A stretch of 64,000 nt of DNA, from positions 16,035 through 80,034 of the forward strand of contig JAPTJF010000292.1 of NCBI GenBank assembly GCA_029339195.1, written 5' to 3'. Made by a program: the position numbers and the translations under genes. Source of the DNA: Micractinium sp. NFX-FRZ. Its lineage: Eukaryota; Chlorophyta; Trebouxiophyceae; Chlorellales; Chlorellaceae. A model generated the notes under the pieces. The model was not told the DNA's origin. It searched no databases and saw nothing but the letters and a program-made list of their open reading frames with translations. This document shows, one piece after another, positions 34,201-46,251 of the stretch; position 1 is the first letter of the stretch; the number at the start of each line of letters is the position of its first letter.

Positions 34201-37200
34201 TGGCACGGAGGGCAGACATTGGCGGCTGGGAAAGGTGCTCCCCCTGCCCTCCTGCCACCTCACTTGTCCCCGCCCCTGCCCCGTCGCTTAAGTGTAACGA
34301 ACGCCCCGTTTGCGCACCTGATCTCTGGCCGCGGGTCAAATGTGAGCTCCGACAGCCCCGCCAGCAGCGGGAACCAAAAGTACATGTGCTCATCCTTGTC
34401 GGTGAAGCGGATGCGCCCGCCCCGCCCGCCGGTGGCACCGTTCCCAGCCGCCCCCGCTGCAAGCGCTGCGGCCGCCTCCTCAAAGGCGCTGGCGCCGCCG
34501 TTCTGCGCGCCGCCGCCGGGGGCCGCGTCCTCCTCGGAGCGCCCGCGCATGGGGGAGGCCGCGTCCTGACCCTTGGGCCTGCAGAGGGGGGGAGGGCAAT
34601 GCAACAGGCCATTGATGATCAGCCAGGCAAGGCAACGCGGCAGGCAAGCAGGCAGGGCGGGGCGCAGCCAGAGCAGAGCGCGGAGCCGCGAGGAAAGGCA
34701 GAGGACGTACTGCATGCAAGGCACGGGTGGGACATCGGCTGGGGCCGGATGGGCATAGGACGCACTGCATGCATGGCATGCCAGGCAGCCATGCCTCTGC
34801 CCACAGCCAATGTCCCACCCGAGCTTCCTCCAGCCCCCACCCCCACCCCCGCTGCTCAAATGCACCCACTACTCTCTTATCCGCCCACACCGGCCCTCCC
34901 CATTGCATTCACCCCATGCCCACCTGATGCGGTATGCGTTGGGGTCCATCTGCCGCCCCGCTGCCTCCAGGCTGCCCTCTGGCAGCTCCGAGTCCACATC
35001 CCCAATGTCCCCCTCCGCCAGCGCCAGGGCGCAGAAGCGCAGGAAGGCGATGGCGTTGAGGGAGACGTCCAGGGAGTGGGGGTTGTTGGTGAAGGCGATG
35101 AGGCAATTGACGCAGTCGGTGAACGTCGTGGTCTCCGTCTCTGCAGAGGGGGCCAGGGGGCGGAAGCGAAAGGGAAGGTGATCTCCAAGTCTCCATTAAG
35201 CTGCTCAGTAAGCAGCAGCTAGCAACCAAACACACACACGCACCTCCGCCCACATGTTTGCTCCTCCCACGTCTCCCTCCTCACCCTGCAAGGCAGCCCC
35301 CTCTTCCCCTGCTCGCCCAGGGCCCCCGCCGCCCACCCACCGGTGATGAAGTGGAAGTGCTCCCGCACAATCTTCTCCACCGTGTCGAACGCCAGCCGCA
35401 CGATCTGCGGGTTCTCGTCGCTGGCAGCGGTGGTGAACACCTGCGGCAGGTGGGGTGCAGGCGGGAGTGGGGCAGGGCAGCATGGGCTCAGCCTCCAAGC
35501 ATTGGGGCAGCGCAGGGCTGCGTGCGCCTGCCCTCTTCCTCTATCATCAGTTGTATGGGGACCTGCCGACCAGATTGCAAGGCAGGTGCGGAAGACAACC
35601 GTCGGGCTTCCTGCCAGCAGCCTGCATCACCTGCTACCTGCCTGTCCTCCACTTCTCTAATGCCCACGCCCGGCATACACCCAGGCTGCACCCTCGGCAG
35701 CAAGCTATACACACTTGCACCCGGCCCACCCGCCCAGCCGACCCCACGCACCAAGAGCATGTGAGGAGCCCCCCGCTTCTTTACAATGTTTCTCTCCCTT
35801 CGTTCCACACTGCGGACTAGCCAGCCCACTCTCTCCACCCCGGATTGCCGCCCACCCGCCCACCATGAACATCGACTTCCACCCGCTCTTCACGTTGGCC
35901 ACCCGCGCCAGCACCATCTGGCTGACGCAGCGGATGATGAGCTCCCGGATCTCCACGGCGCGGCTGTGCCGCATCACCACCACAAAGGGGCGCAGGAAGT
36001 CGTTCTGCGAGGGAGGGTTGATGGGGAGGGAGGTTGGGGGCAGGTGGGGAGGAGGGGAGGGAGCCGGAAACGATGAGACGGTGGGGAGCAGGCAACAAGT
36101 GCGGCCTGTGCCGAGCCAGCAAGGGAGGCGCAGGGGGAGCTACCGGCAGGCATCATGCGGGAGCCCACGCCTGCCCCCTCTCCCCCCGCTGGCAAGGCCC
36201 AAGCTGGCCCCTTATCAACTGTCACACACCCAACCCTGCCTCACTGCACCGGCAGCTGCAGCCATCCCTGAGCACCCGTCCCTGCACCCACCAACGCAAC
36301 CACACCTGGAATGAGAAGTTGGACAGCTCGTCGCGCTCCAGGAACTTCATGGCCAGCTGCCTCAGCGAGTCCACGGCGTACATGGCCACCGACAGGTTGG
36401 CGTGGCAGCCCACCTCGATGAAGAAGTCGGCCAGCACAGCCCAGATGCGGCCCCACACCAGCCTGGGGTGTGGTGGGGTGGGGGAAGGGAGAAGGAAGTG
36501 CGCAAAAGTATTACGGGAAAGGGAGGGGGGCAGGCACGTGGGCAGGGGGCGTTAGGATACAGAAAGTTGGCCAGCAACGCCGGGATGCATCCTGTCAACA
36601 GCTTGTTGGGGGAAGGGTCAGAGAGGAGATGGCCAGGCACCCCTCCCAACCCCCTGCCCTCACCTGATGCGCCCCATGTTGAAGTGCGCGATCTCCACGA
36701 TCTTGGTGAGGGAGAAGACGCGGGGGCAGGCCACGGGGCGCAGCTCCTCCGCCGAGATGGCGGACAGAGTCCTCACAAACGCCACAATCGCCTCGCTGTC
36801 CAGCCGCGCGCTGTTCACAAACAGCCGGTTCAGCTCCTGCACGTCCACGCTGGCCATCACGTCGGCGGGGGGCAGGTGCTTCTTGTCCACCTCGCGCGTG
36901 CCTGCGGCGGGCGGACAGGGGCAGGGGCATGCCGGTGAGCAGGAGGGCGTCAGGAGGGGGAAAGAGGTGGGGCCGGTTGATGGGCTCAGGCTGGCAAAGG
37001 CGGGCAGGCGCAAGCAGGGTTAACTAGTGGAGGGGGCACAACAGCACAACATACAGAAGTCTGCCAGCCTCAATGCCAGCTAGCTGCATTGCGGAACCGA
37101 AGGCTCTCCCACCCACCCCCACCTCACTCTCCCCTCAAGCGGGAGGGAGGTGAGCAGGGCAGCAGTAGGTATCTTGCATGCAGCAGCTTGGTTCCGAGCC

Positions 37201-40200
37201 CTGGCCGGACGCATGCAGCCATACTCACTGGCGTGCAGGCCCATGTCGTTGATGGATGAGAAGGAGTCGTGCGCCAGGCCGCCCTCCCCGCTGTCGGCCT
37301 TCCCACGGCCCCCCAGGATGCGCCGCTTGAGCTTGTCGGCGGCTGAGGTGGCGGTCTTGTCAGGCATGGCAAAGAGCAGCGCGTCAGTGGGCACCCCCGC
37401 CGTCAGCTGCTGCAGCAGCTCGAAGCGGGACACGCAGCGCAGCACCTCGGTCCAGCACTCCCGAAGGTAGTTGCCGTTCTGCTCCGCCACAATCAGCAGT
37501 GCCCTACAGCGCAGTGCAGGGTGCAGTGCAGGCGGGGGAGTGCGGGGTCGGGGGGCAGCAGGGCGGCGGGCAGCAGCAGCAGGCGTCAACAGCGTCGGCG
37601 CGTGTGCAGCTGAGACGGGGTGACCGGGCGGGCAGGGGCGTGTCGGAAGCAGTCACAGCACATACTTGGAGCACAGCCTGACTGGCCCTGCACACAGACG
37701 CGGAGCTCCCTGGACCACAGGCGGCGGAAGCTTCCCAAACCAACGTACAGCGCTGCCCCACACCTGAACGCGCGAGCGTGCTTGAGCCTCATGGATGCCG
37801 GCGAGTGCAGCATGGTGAAGCGCGCCAGCGAGGTGACAAACGTGTTGCGCAGCATCTCCACCTCCAGCATCGACGTCAGGCGCACCGAGCTGCGGGGCAG
37901 GGAGCGTGGGTTGCAGGCATGTTGGGTTGAATGTTTGCTGAACCAGCTCGCCCCCCGAACCAGCTCGCCCCCAGAAGCGACGGCAGGCGCACAGAGGTGC
38001 GGGAGGATGTGGGTGGGTGGAGAGTGAGAGGGCCGTGACTGGGCGGTGGTGCGGATGTGAAGGGCCACAAGGGCAGCAGGCAGCCTGAACTGTGCACTGG
38101 CAAGGCAATGAGCAAGTAGAGGGCGAATGAACGCTGCGCCAGGGCTCATCACACTGCGTCTCTGCCCTCATGCGCTGCACTGCACGCACAACCAGCAAGC
38201 CTGCCATGCAGGCAGGCTGCCAACCATCCTCACAGCAGCCATTGCCAGCCCGCGTCTTCAGCATCCCAGAGTGTGCCCACATCACCCACCGGATGAAGCC
38301 CTCCAAGTACACCATGTCATGCTCCTCAAACAGCACGCTGCAAGGGGCCCCTGCCGTGCCGCTCCCAGCCCATGGCACCCTGACCACTCTTGCCGCACCC
38401 ACCTGACGAAGCCCTCCAGGCAGAGCCCGATGAAGTACTCATCATCGTGCTCCTCAAACAGCACGCTGAACGCGCCCAGCAGCGGCGCCCAGGAGACGTC
38501 CAGCATGGGGCGGATCGCCTCGCCATCGCGCGCCTCGAAGAACGTCACGCCCTTCGCCTTCTCCCTGCAGCGTTACAGCATGCGACGCAGCCCATTTGTG
38601 TTTGAGTGTTGAAGTCAGATGTAGAAGAAAATTAAATCAGCAAGCAGAGCGGCTGGCAGAGCACCGGGCACCGGTGTGCCTGTGGTCCTGCACTTGCGCG
38701 CCCACCCTGCCCGCCCCAGGCCCCAAGTCAAGCCTCCTGCAAAGCCCCTCCCCTCGGTGCAACTTTTTCCCGCATGCGCACCTCAGGTGCTCGTGCGTGC
38801 GTCGGATGGCCTCATCATTTGGCTCGCTGGAGGCGGCCTTGGCGCGGCCCGGCAGCAGGTTCATGATGGTGTCCAGCCACCCCGCCCCCGCCGCAGCCGC
38901 CTTGGCAGCGTCTGCAGCGCCGGAAGCGCCGCCCATCATCAGATCGTCCTTCATCTTGATCTCATTGTGGATGATGCGGTCGTACACAGCCTCCATGAAC
39001 TCCTGCACAACACAAGGTGGGGGTGAGGTATGGGAGGGGTGGGCCAGTGGGCGTGAGGAGAAGGGGTTACAGAAGTTGCAATTGTGGGCACAGGAAGCGA
39101 TCGCACAGAGCACACCATGAGCTCTGGTTTAGGGCGCATGTGGGGTAGGGTACCATGTGTAAGTGTGAGCTCAGGAGGGTTGCGGTGCGGGAGGTGTGAG
39201 CGGGTGAGGTGGCCGGGGTTGCGGGTGTGACAAGTAGGGACAGGGACAAGGGCAGGTTGGGGTGCGCACTTCAGCCCAGCAAATTGTGCCATGGGTGCGT
39301 CACCTCCCCAGCCCTCCCCGCCTCGCCCAAAGCAGGGAAGCCCTGTCCGCACCTGCGGCAGGTCCCCGCCGTCGTTGATGCCCCGGTTGTTGCGCAGGAA
39401 GTCGGCCTTGGACATCTTGTTCTTCACCTGCAGGGGAGGAAGGGGACGAGGCAAGGTGGGGCCAGTGAGTCGAGGGTGTATAGGCGAGGGGGCCGGATCT
39501 AAAGCATCTCGACACTTGCTGCCCATGTATCCCAGTCAATGCTGGCCTGCCTGGCACCCTGGCGTGCTTGCAGCCCAGAGCACGCTGTCCACTGTCCGTC
39601 TGTCACCACCCCACTCTGACCCACCCTTGATCCTGCGCATCCTCCGGCCCCTCACCCCCAGGGCAGCCCCACCCTCACACCTGCGTGTTGTGCGCATCGG
39701 TGTTGAGCATGATGACCGAGTAGGCCAGCACGTACGCCACGTCAGCGCTCTTGAAGGACTCGGGGTTGCAGCACACGTAGCGCTCTGCAAACTTCTCCAT
39801 CAGGCGGTCAATCTTCTGCGCCTCGCCCGGCAGGCGGAAGCCAGACAGGAAGTTCCTGTGGGCGGGAAGAGGGGCGGGGCAGGTGGAGGGGTTAAGGCAG
39901 TTACGTTGGGAAGAGCACCCCATGACTGAGCTTTTGGGAAGCTGGGAACCTACACTATGCCAGCAGTGCGCCTCCCGTGCTGTGGCCCCCACCACCCTTC
40001 CCTCCATTTCAAGCCAGCTGCTCTTGCTCTGCCGCGCAAAACAGTGGGCGCGACATGCAACGCAGCTCCCTTCACTCTGCACCAGCATTAGACCCGCCTG
40101 CCCTCCACCAACAGCCTACTACAACCTGCACCGCACCTGATGGCCTCGTCAAAGTCCATCTCCACAAAGTCCAGGGCATCCACGTAGCAGTGCATGACCT

Positions 40201-43200
40201 TGAGGTTGAAGTCATCGCGCTCACCCAGGTAGTCGCCAATCAGCGTCTTGCTGCACAGCGGGCACACCGGGCACAGCAGGCAGGGGCACAGGCAGGGTGA
40301 GCGAGCTCGCAACCAGTAAAGCAGGGGCCGCATGCCCTGGCAAATGCGGGCTGGGGGCGGCGGCTGCGGGCTGCGTGAGCTGCTGCAGGCCAACACATGA
40401 GCATTGCAGGGGGTGCCTGCAAGGGCTTGCGTCCCACCCATGTTGCCACTGCAGCTGCCTGCTGCTGCCACCCAGGGATGCTGCCAGCAAGGAGCTGCCA
40501 CAACCTCACTTCCTACACTCACTTGAGGCCCTGCGTGCGCGCCAGGAACTGCGCGACGTCGGTGGGCGAGGTGCCCACCAGCCCCTGCTCTTGCATGAAG
40601 GCCACCCCCTTCTTGGGCTTCTGGTTGAACAGCTTCACCCCCTCCTGGAACTGCCGCTTGTACCCCTTCCAGCTCTCCAGCAGCGCTGCCTGACGCTGGT
40701 CGCCCTCGCCGCCGCCCAGCCCGCTCTCGCTAGCACTGGGAGCCAGCCCGCTCTCTGCCATCTTTGCCATCCACCCAGACTGCAGCTCCTCTGGCACCAC
40801 CGCCTCCTCAGCCGCTGTCGTTGCCACACCCCCTGCCAGCTGCTGTGGCGCCTGCTGCTGCGCTGCCTCTGGGGCGCTGCTGGTGGCGGTTGCTGCGGCT
40901 GCTGGCCGGGCGGTAGTGCTGCTGTGCCAGGCAGCCATGGACTTGAGGAGGGCCACTAGGCAGCGCAGCGCCTGCATGGCGGTGGCAAAGCAGGGCAACA
41001 GGAATTGGATTGAGCGGGCTATACATCCCAGCATGCACATCAGAAAGCGCCTGGAGTGCTTCAGTGCCTTATCAAGCCAAATCCTTGCAGCGTGCCAGCA
41101 GCGCGAGATGCAAATTCACACAGTTACCGGTGGGGCCTCTGCTGCTGCTTTCCTTTTTTTCTCTCCCATTCTGCCCCTCACCTCGTATCGAATGGCCTGC
41201 TCCTCCAGTGGCGCCAGGGCTGCCGCGCCGTGCTCATGCGACAGGCTGCCCTGTGCGATGCGCACCAGAGCAGTGACCATGCGCTCAAACAGGTTGGCTC
41301 CCTGCAGCAGGCAGGCAGGCGTGGGGAGCAAAGAGCACAGGCATGAGGAAGGGCGGTGAGTGGTGCAGAGTCATATAAGGCGCACCCTCCTGCCCTGCTC
41401 TGTTCCCCCGTCAATGACGCGTAACCAGCAGCCAAGGACCCATGTCCTGTGCAGCTCCTTTCTCATCTCACTCCTCCCCTCAAAAGCCACACCCCTGCTT
41501 GCTCCGTACCTCCTGCTGCCCTCCACGCACGCACCCGCAGGCCGCAGTCACAGCCCGCCCCGTCTCTCCCCACGCTCTCGCCAGTACCCCATGCTGCAAA
41601 CCCATACCTTTGCCCTCTTTCCCCCTGTGCCCTTCCCACCTCCAGGTCGCAGTCGTAGTTTACAAATAGGTCCACCAGCAGCTGGCCGTCCTCGCACTGC
41701 GCCTGGATGCAGCGCAGCACCACCGCCTTGTGGGCAATGTCCACGGGAGCGGCAGCCCCGCCGCCAGCCCCGCCTGCAGGGCAGGAGAATAGCGGGGCGG
41801 TGTGGGCCATGAGCGGCAGGCAAGAGCGCATGCTTGGGTGGATGGGCGCGGGCATGTGAAACCAGAGTTGGCGGTCGGAGGCAGCTAGGAGGGCAGGGAA
41901 AGCAGCGCAAGCACATAGGCAAGTGCTGTGCATTCCCTGACTCAGAGGCTGTAACAACATGCGTGTGCTCTCCATTGCACAGCCGTTATCAAATCCGCCT
42001 CAAACTGGCAACCGCCTGGTTCGCAGGCCATTCTGCCATCCCCCTGTGTACCCCACGACCGCGCACCTGCGGCGTTGGGCGTGGCACCCGACACAGCCGG
42101 CTCGATGGGCCGCAGCAGGATCATGGGGAAGAAGACCCCGATCTCGGCCTTCAGGTTCTTGCGGAACTTGATCATGAGGGTGAGGAAGATGGAGCAGCAG
42201 AGGCGCAGCGCGGCGGGCACCGCGCTCTGGCAGTTCTTCAGCAGCGAGAGGCAGAGGTACTGCTTGATGGCCGACACAAACCGCTCGCTCGACTGGAACA
42301 GAGGGCCGCTGTTCTCCAGCAGGATCTTGAGCAGCTCCAGGGCCAGCACCTGCTGAGGGGGAACAGACGGCCAGCAGAGGTCAAGCGGGCACAGGGAAAC
42401 GGCATATGCTGCGGTCTGAGCACCGGGGCAAGCAGGCAGGACAGCAGCAGGGTGTGTGAAGTGCAGCGGACGGCAAGCAGCACCAGGCAGACAGACCCCG
42501 CCAGGCAGCATGCATCACTGGCCAACGCATATCGGGCAGCTGCACGCAGTCAGCAAGCACCCTAGGCAACAGCCATGGTCCAGCCTCCCACCTCCCCAGC
42601 CCACCTTGCCGCGAATGGTGGTGATCTCGCTGCCAGGTGCCGCCTCGGTGCTGCGGATGGAGAGCTTGCAGAGCGCGCGGAACACCAGGAACGCGTCCTT
42701 CTGCAGCTGCGCCTGCATACTCAGCTGCTTGCCGCTGCTGGAGTAGTGCTCCGCCCCGTAAGCCCCAGAGGCGGCGGCGGTTTGGTCGGACGTCACGCTG
42801 CCCGCCTTGGCAGGCGAGCTCCCGTCCGCTGCCGCTGCTGCAGGAGCCCCCTCGCTGCGGGACACAGCCTCATCCCCATCTTGCTGCTGCTGCTGCTCGG
42901 CGCCTGCCGCTGCCTCGGCAGCTGCGCTGGCTGCCTGCTCCTCAGCCTCGGCGACAGCGTTGCTGCTGCGGGGCGACTGCCGCCACTCAATCTGCTGGCG
43001 GTCGGTGGGGTCGGAGGGGTCGTACAGATCCTCTGCATACTGCTCCATGATGGGCGCTTGGCTCACAAACGCGTCATCCAGGCCCTGCGGGTAGGCGGTA
43101 ATGCAGCAATGCAACGGACAGGCAGCAGCAGGGCGCTGTCAGGCAGCAGGCTGAGCAGGAGCGATGAGCATTGGAACAAGGCAGAGCTGCAGCAGAAAGA

Positions 43201-45592
43201 TGCAGGCAGCCCGCCAGCAGGTGCGACACCTTCATTGAGCCGCCACAGCATTGCCTCGGCAGCCCGCCCACGCCAGGATTTCTGCCCACCCACCTTCTCA
43301 CCCCAGCTGCCTTCGCAACCACAGCACCTCCCATGCCCGCCGGGGCCCACCCACCTCCTGGATGTGCTGCGCCACGGTGCCAAAGGGGTCCACCGTGGCC
43401 ACCACATCCGCCAGGAACTGCTGCACAAAGGCGCTCATGTTGGAGGCGTCGGCGGGCGGCAGGCCCAGCAGGTCGGACACCATGATGGGGGGCACCACCA
43501 CGTGGCAGGACCCCGCCTCCATGCGCTGGAACACCACGTTCAGCATCTGCAGGGGGCACAGGGGCAGGGCAGGCAGCGAGGTGGGCGGCTGGGTGGGTGC
43601 ATGGGTGGGTGGAACCAAAGAGCAAGGCATGGGGCGGTGAAGCCTCGAGGGCAGCACGGGCACGCCTGAAGCAGAAAATATGCATAGCATGCTCTGTGCA
43701 GACTGGCCGTGCACTTGCATGCAGCACCTTCTTTTAACTTCACTGACTCCCCGAACACTGCTCTGCGTGCCCCCACTGCTGCCCAGCGCAAGTCCAGCCA
43801 AAGGCGCACCTGCGTGAGCGTGGCCTTGGCCGTGGCTTGGTTGACATCTGAGCGCGAGGTGAGGAAGATGTTGTAGCAGGCGCGCACCACCAGCAGCAGC
43901 GCCTGGCCGTGTACCGCCAGCGTGGTAGAGGTGACGGCTGTGAGCAGCGCCTTCAGCAGGCGCAGCTCCACCGCGTCATCGCTCACGTCATCGCACCGGC
44001 AGGCCAGCTCCACAGCCTGTGCCTGCACGGACACAAGGCACCGGCACTGTTGTTGAAAGCAATGCGCCACTGTTCACTGGCACGCCAGCACATGGTGCCT
44101 GTCGCACAGCAAGCCCAGCTGACCCAAACCGCCCTACAGCTGAGCAGCGCTGCACACCTGTGGGGGCAGCGAGTCAAAGTCCATGGCGTGCCCGTCCTTC
44201 TCGGTGTCCTCATCCTTCTTCTTAGAGCTGCTGTCCCGCCTGCGCACACCACGGCAACACATGGTGCCATGCCAGTCAGCAAGCATGCTTGGAAGGGCAG
44301 GAGGCAGCAATTGAAGCTGCTCCTGTCTCTCCTGCACAGAAGCGGTGCGGCCTAGAGCCAGCATGGCAGCATCTGCAGCAGTGCAACAACAGAGCATCGA
44401 CCACACCCGCTGCCTGCACCTGTGGTTGATGTGGTGCACCGGCCCCTGCAGCAGCTTGAAGGAGATGAGCTTCTGGATACAGTCGAGTGCCACCTCCATC
44501 AGCGGCGGCTTGCGCGTGTCCACCGCGTCGCGCAGGAAGCACAGCAGCTCTGCAAGGTGCACAAGGCAGCATGGCAGGCAATCAGATGGCAGCAGCTTAG
44601 GGCAAGCCTGCCGTCGCACGCAGCGTCGCGTGCAGCACGGCTGCACGGCACTGATAGCACAAGGCAGGGAAGGCGGACTCGCAGCAGCAGGACAGATTCA
44701 GCAGGACAGATCAGCTGTTGCCACTGCAATCAAGCAGCTCTGCACCCCTGCAATCGAGAATACAGGCATGCCACCCACCTCGGGCAGCGCCGTCATGCAG
44801 TGCGCCCGGGCGGCATGGCGGTGCCTCGCTGCGCCGCATCGACAGCGGCGGGCGGCCAGACGAGCTGACGGCTCCCGGCGACACGGGCATGTGCCCTGGG
44901 TCTGGCACCTCTGCCTCAGGCCCTGCTTCTGCTGCCGCTGCCAGCTTGCTCGGGCTCAGAGTCAGCTTGAACGCCACCAGCCCATCCTCCCCCTGCTCCA
45001 GGCTGACTGCCGCCACCTCCTCAGTCTCGCCCGTCCCTGCCACATCACCTTGCTGGGTGCTGCTGCCAGGCTCATCAGCGGCAGGCGCCTCGGCAGGGTG
45101 CCCAGCGACCTCCTCGCCCGGCGCCTGTGCTGCAGCTGCATCGACGGCGGTGGCGCTGGCCGGCTGGGCGGGTGCTGTGCCCTGCACCACCAGGAGTGTG
45201 TTCAGCTTGTCCAGAAGTGTCTGCAGGGAAAGTGCAGGAGTGAAGCAGGAAGGTGAGGGGACAGAAATGTGCAGCACCCATCAGCAACGGGTGCCGCTCC
45301 AAGGGCGGTTGCGGGGGTACCGGTATCACCAGTGGTAGGCAGCACACAGGCTGGCTCGTTCACCCAGCCTGCTTGCTGCACCTTTGTTTTGCAGACACCT
45401 CTAATTCAACTGGTGCTTGTTCACACTAACAGGCCTGATCCAGCGCCTTATAGCGCCGACGCCAGAGCACGCAGCGTGGCGCCGCCGCACCTTGGCATCC
45501 TGGCGCAGCTTCGAGTGCTTGCGCCCCGTGGCGCCCTGGTGAATGCGCTCAATGCAGGGGCCCAACAGCGCGGCTGGTGACTGTGCTGCCAT
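31289..45592 (-). CDS. BIG: BIG-type Sec7 ARF guanine-nucleotide exchange factor
   Basis: Activates ARF GTPases at the trans-Golgi/endosome for vesicle budding. The N-terminus (exon 45592-45491) reads [20 protein letters not shown] and the next exon starts at 45220 with [11 protein letters not shown], the plant BIG DCB region. The HUS domain lies around 42360-41640, ending with the HUS box NYDCDLE. The Sec7 domain runs from about 40600 to 39350: [17 protein letters not shown] with the catalytic glutamate, [35 protein letters not shown]-type helical repeats follow ([65 protein letters not shown]), and the end is [17 protein letters not shown]. There are many short introns. The serine in [10 protein letters not shown] is the pattern seen in brefeldin A-sensitive GEFs. 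Several introns carry exon-edge copies. Confidence 0.93.
33336..33690 (-). repeat. Tandem exon-edge units in an ARF-GEF intron
   Basis: The intron 33270-33693 follows an exon ending in the complement of CTCACCCCTGACGGCCGCG. Plus-strand 33556-33690 begins CTCACCCCTGACGGCCGCAT and repeats about 50 bases of that exon plus flanking intron (CCACCACGTGGGCCCC, CGCCAATACCC). A more decayed unit starts at 33411 with CTCACCCCTGACAGCCACG. At 33336, CAAAGCCCAGCAGCAGCTCC copies the start of the downstream exon. Confidence 0.85.
34025..34070 (-). repeat. Decayed copy of an exon start in an ARF-GEF intron
   Basis: Plus-strand exon sequence GAACCTCCAGGGCGCTGTAC at 33928-33947 is echoed about 107 bp away in the upstream intron as GGACCTGCAGCGCGCTGTAC. 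Similarity extends to both sides (GATG, TCAAACAG against TTCAAGCAG; GCAC, GGCGG against TGCGG). Confidence 0.8.
38284..38342 (-). repeat. Decayed copy of an exon end in an ARF-GEF intron
   Basis: The exon ends at 38403 with minus-strand coding for [20 protein letters not shown] and then VR. Inside the next intron, 38284-38342 encodes [19 protein letters not shown], a shortened copy that keeps GCTCCTCAAACAGCACGCTG exactly on the plus strand. Its position is 119 bp from the true exon. Confidence 0.85.
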
Positions 45593-45767
45593 GGCGGCTC
45601 TACGCCCAGGTGGGCCGCTCAATCACGTGCGTGGCGAAAGTGCTGTAGCAGGGGCGCGGCGTGCTCCTGCAAGCAGCGTGGCGGGTGGCGGCGGGTGGCG
45701 GCGGTTTGACAGTCCACGCCCAGAGGGGGCGGTCAGCGGCACCCTTGTAGGCGGGAAGAGCAGCCCC

Positions 45768-46025
45768 TCAGCCAGTGATCGCCGGTGCACAAGCCCTCAC
45801 TGCCCCACTCGCCTGTGGCAGGGCCCGCAGCCAGCGCACGACCCTCACTGCCGCCGCGGCCTCCCCGTGAAGCACCGCGAGGGCCCGAGGGTCGGTCTCC
45901 GCTCGGTGGGCCTCCCACAGCTGCCGGGCGTTGTAGCGGAGCTTGCGCTGTAGAGGTGGTGGCAGCGGCGCACTCAGCTCACGAAGCAGCGATCGGTAGC
46001 AGTGCAGGGCGACACGCTGGGTCAT
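45768..46025 (-). CDS. LYR-motif-like small protein
   Basis: Single exon, 85 residues. MTQRVALHCYRSLLRELSAP matches the LYR-family start (aliphatic-x-x-YR-x-LLRE, with C in place of the first L/Y), followed by YNARQLWEAHRAETDP, which resembles the second helix with its conserved Arg/Phe-type position, and a third helix AAVRVVRWLRALPQ. Family members are mitochondrial assembly or acyl-carrier-binding factors; FMC1-like proteins are the closest I can suggest. It is divergent from the splicing-factor gene (226 bp between starts), and its stop lies only 175 bp upstream of the ARF-GEF start on the same strand. The last 11 residues may be intron read-through, because CAGGCGAGT could be a GC donor. 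Confidence 0.55.
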   Translation of the reverse strand: MTQRVALHCYRSLLRELSAPLPPPLQRKLRYNARQLWEAHRAETDPRALAVLHGEAAAAVRVVRWLRALPQASGAVRACAPAITG

Positions 46026-46251
46026 GAAGTCAATAGGGCACGCCAGGAGGCTCCCTCATTGCCACCGCGCCTTGCACCTTAGCATGCCGCAGCATGCCGC
46101 CGTTTTTGGGCGGCCTGACCCTTGATCAGCTCTTTCTTCGACACCATCTGTCTGTGCAGGCACCTACGACCTTCCACACACTTGCTGGGGCGGCTGTTGT
46201 GCGTGCAGCCTCGCGCAGGGGCCCTGCTCGGTACTTTGCAAGACTTTCGCC

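Noticed and set aside
37944..37976. Tandem GAACCAGCTCGCCCCC units as another exon-edge echo
   Set aside because: It is a local duplication within an ARF-GEF intron; the unit does not match either flanking exon edge.
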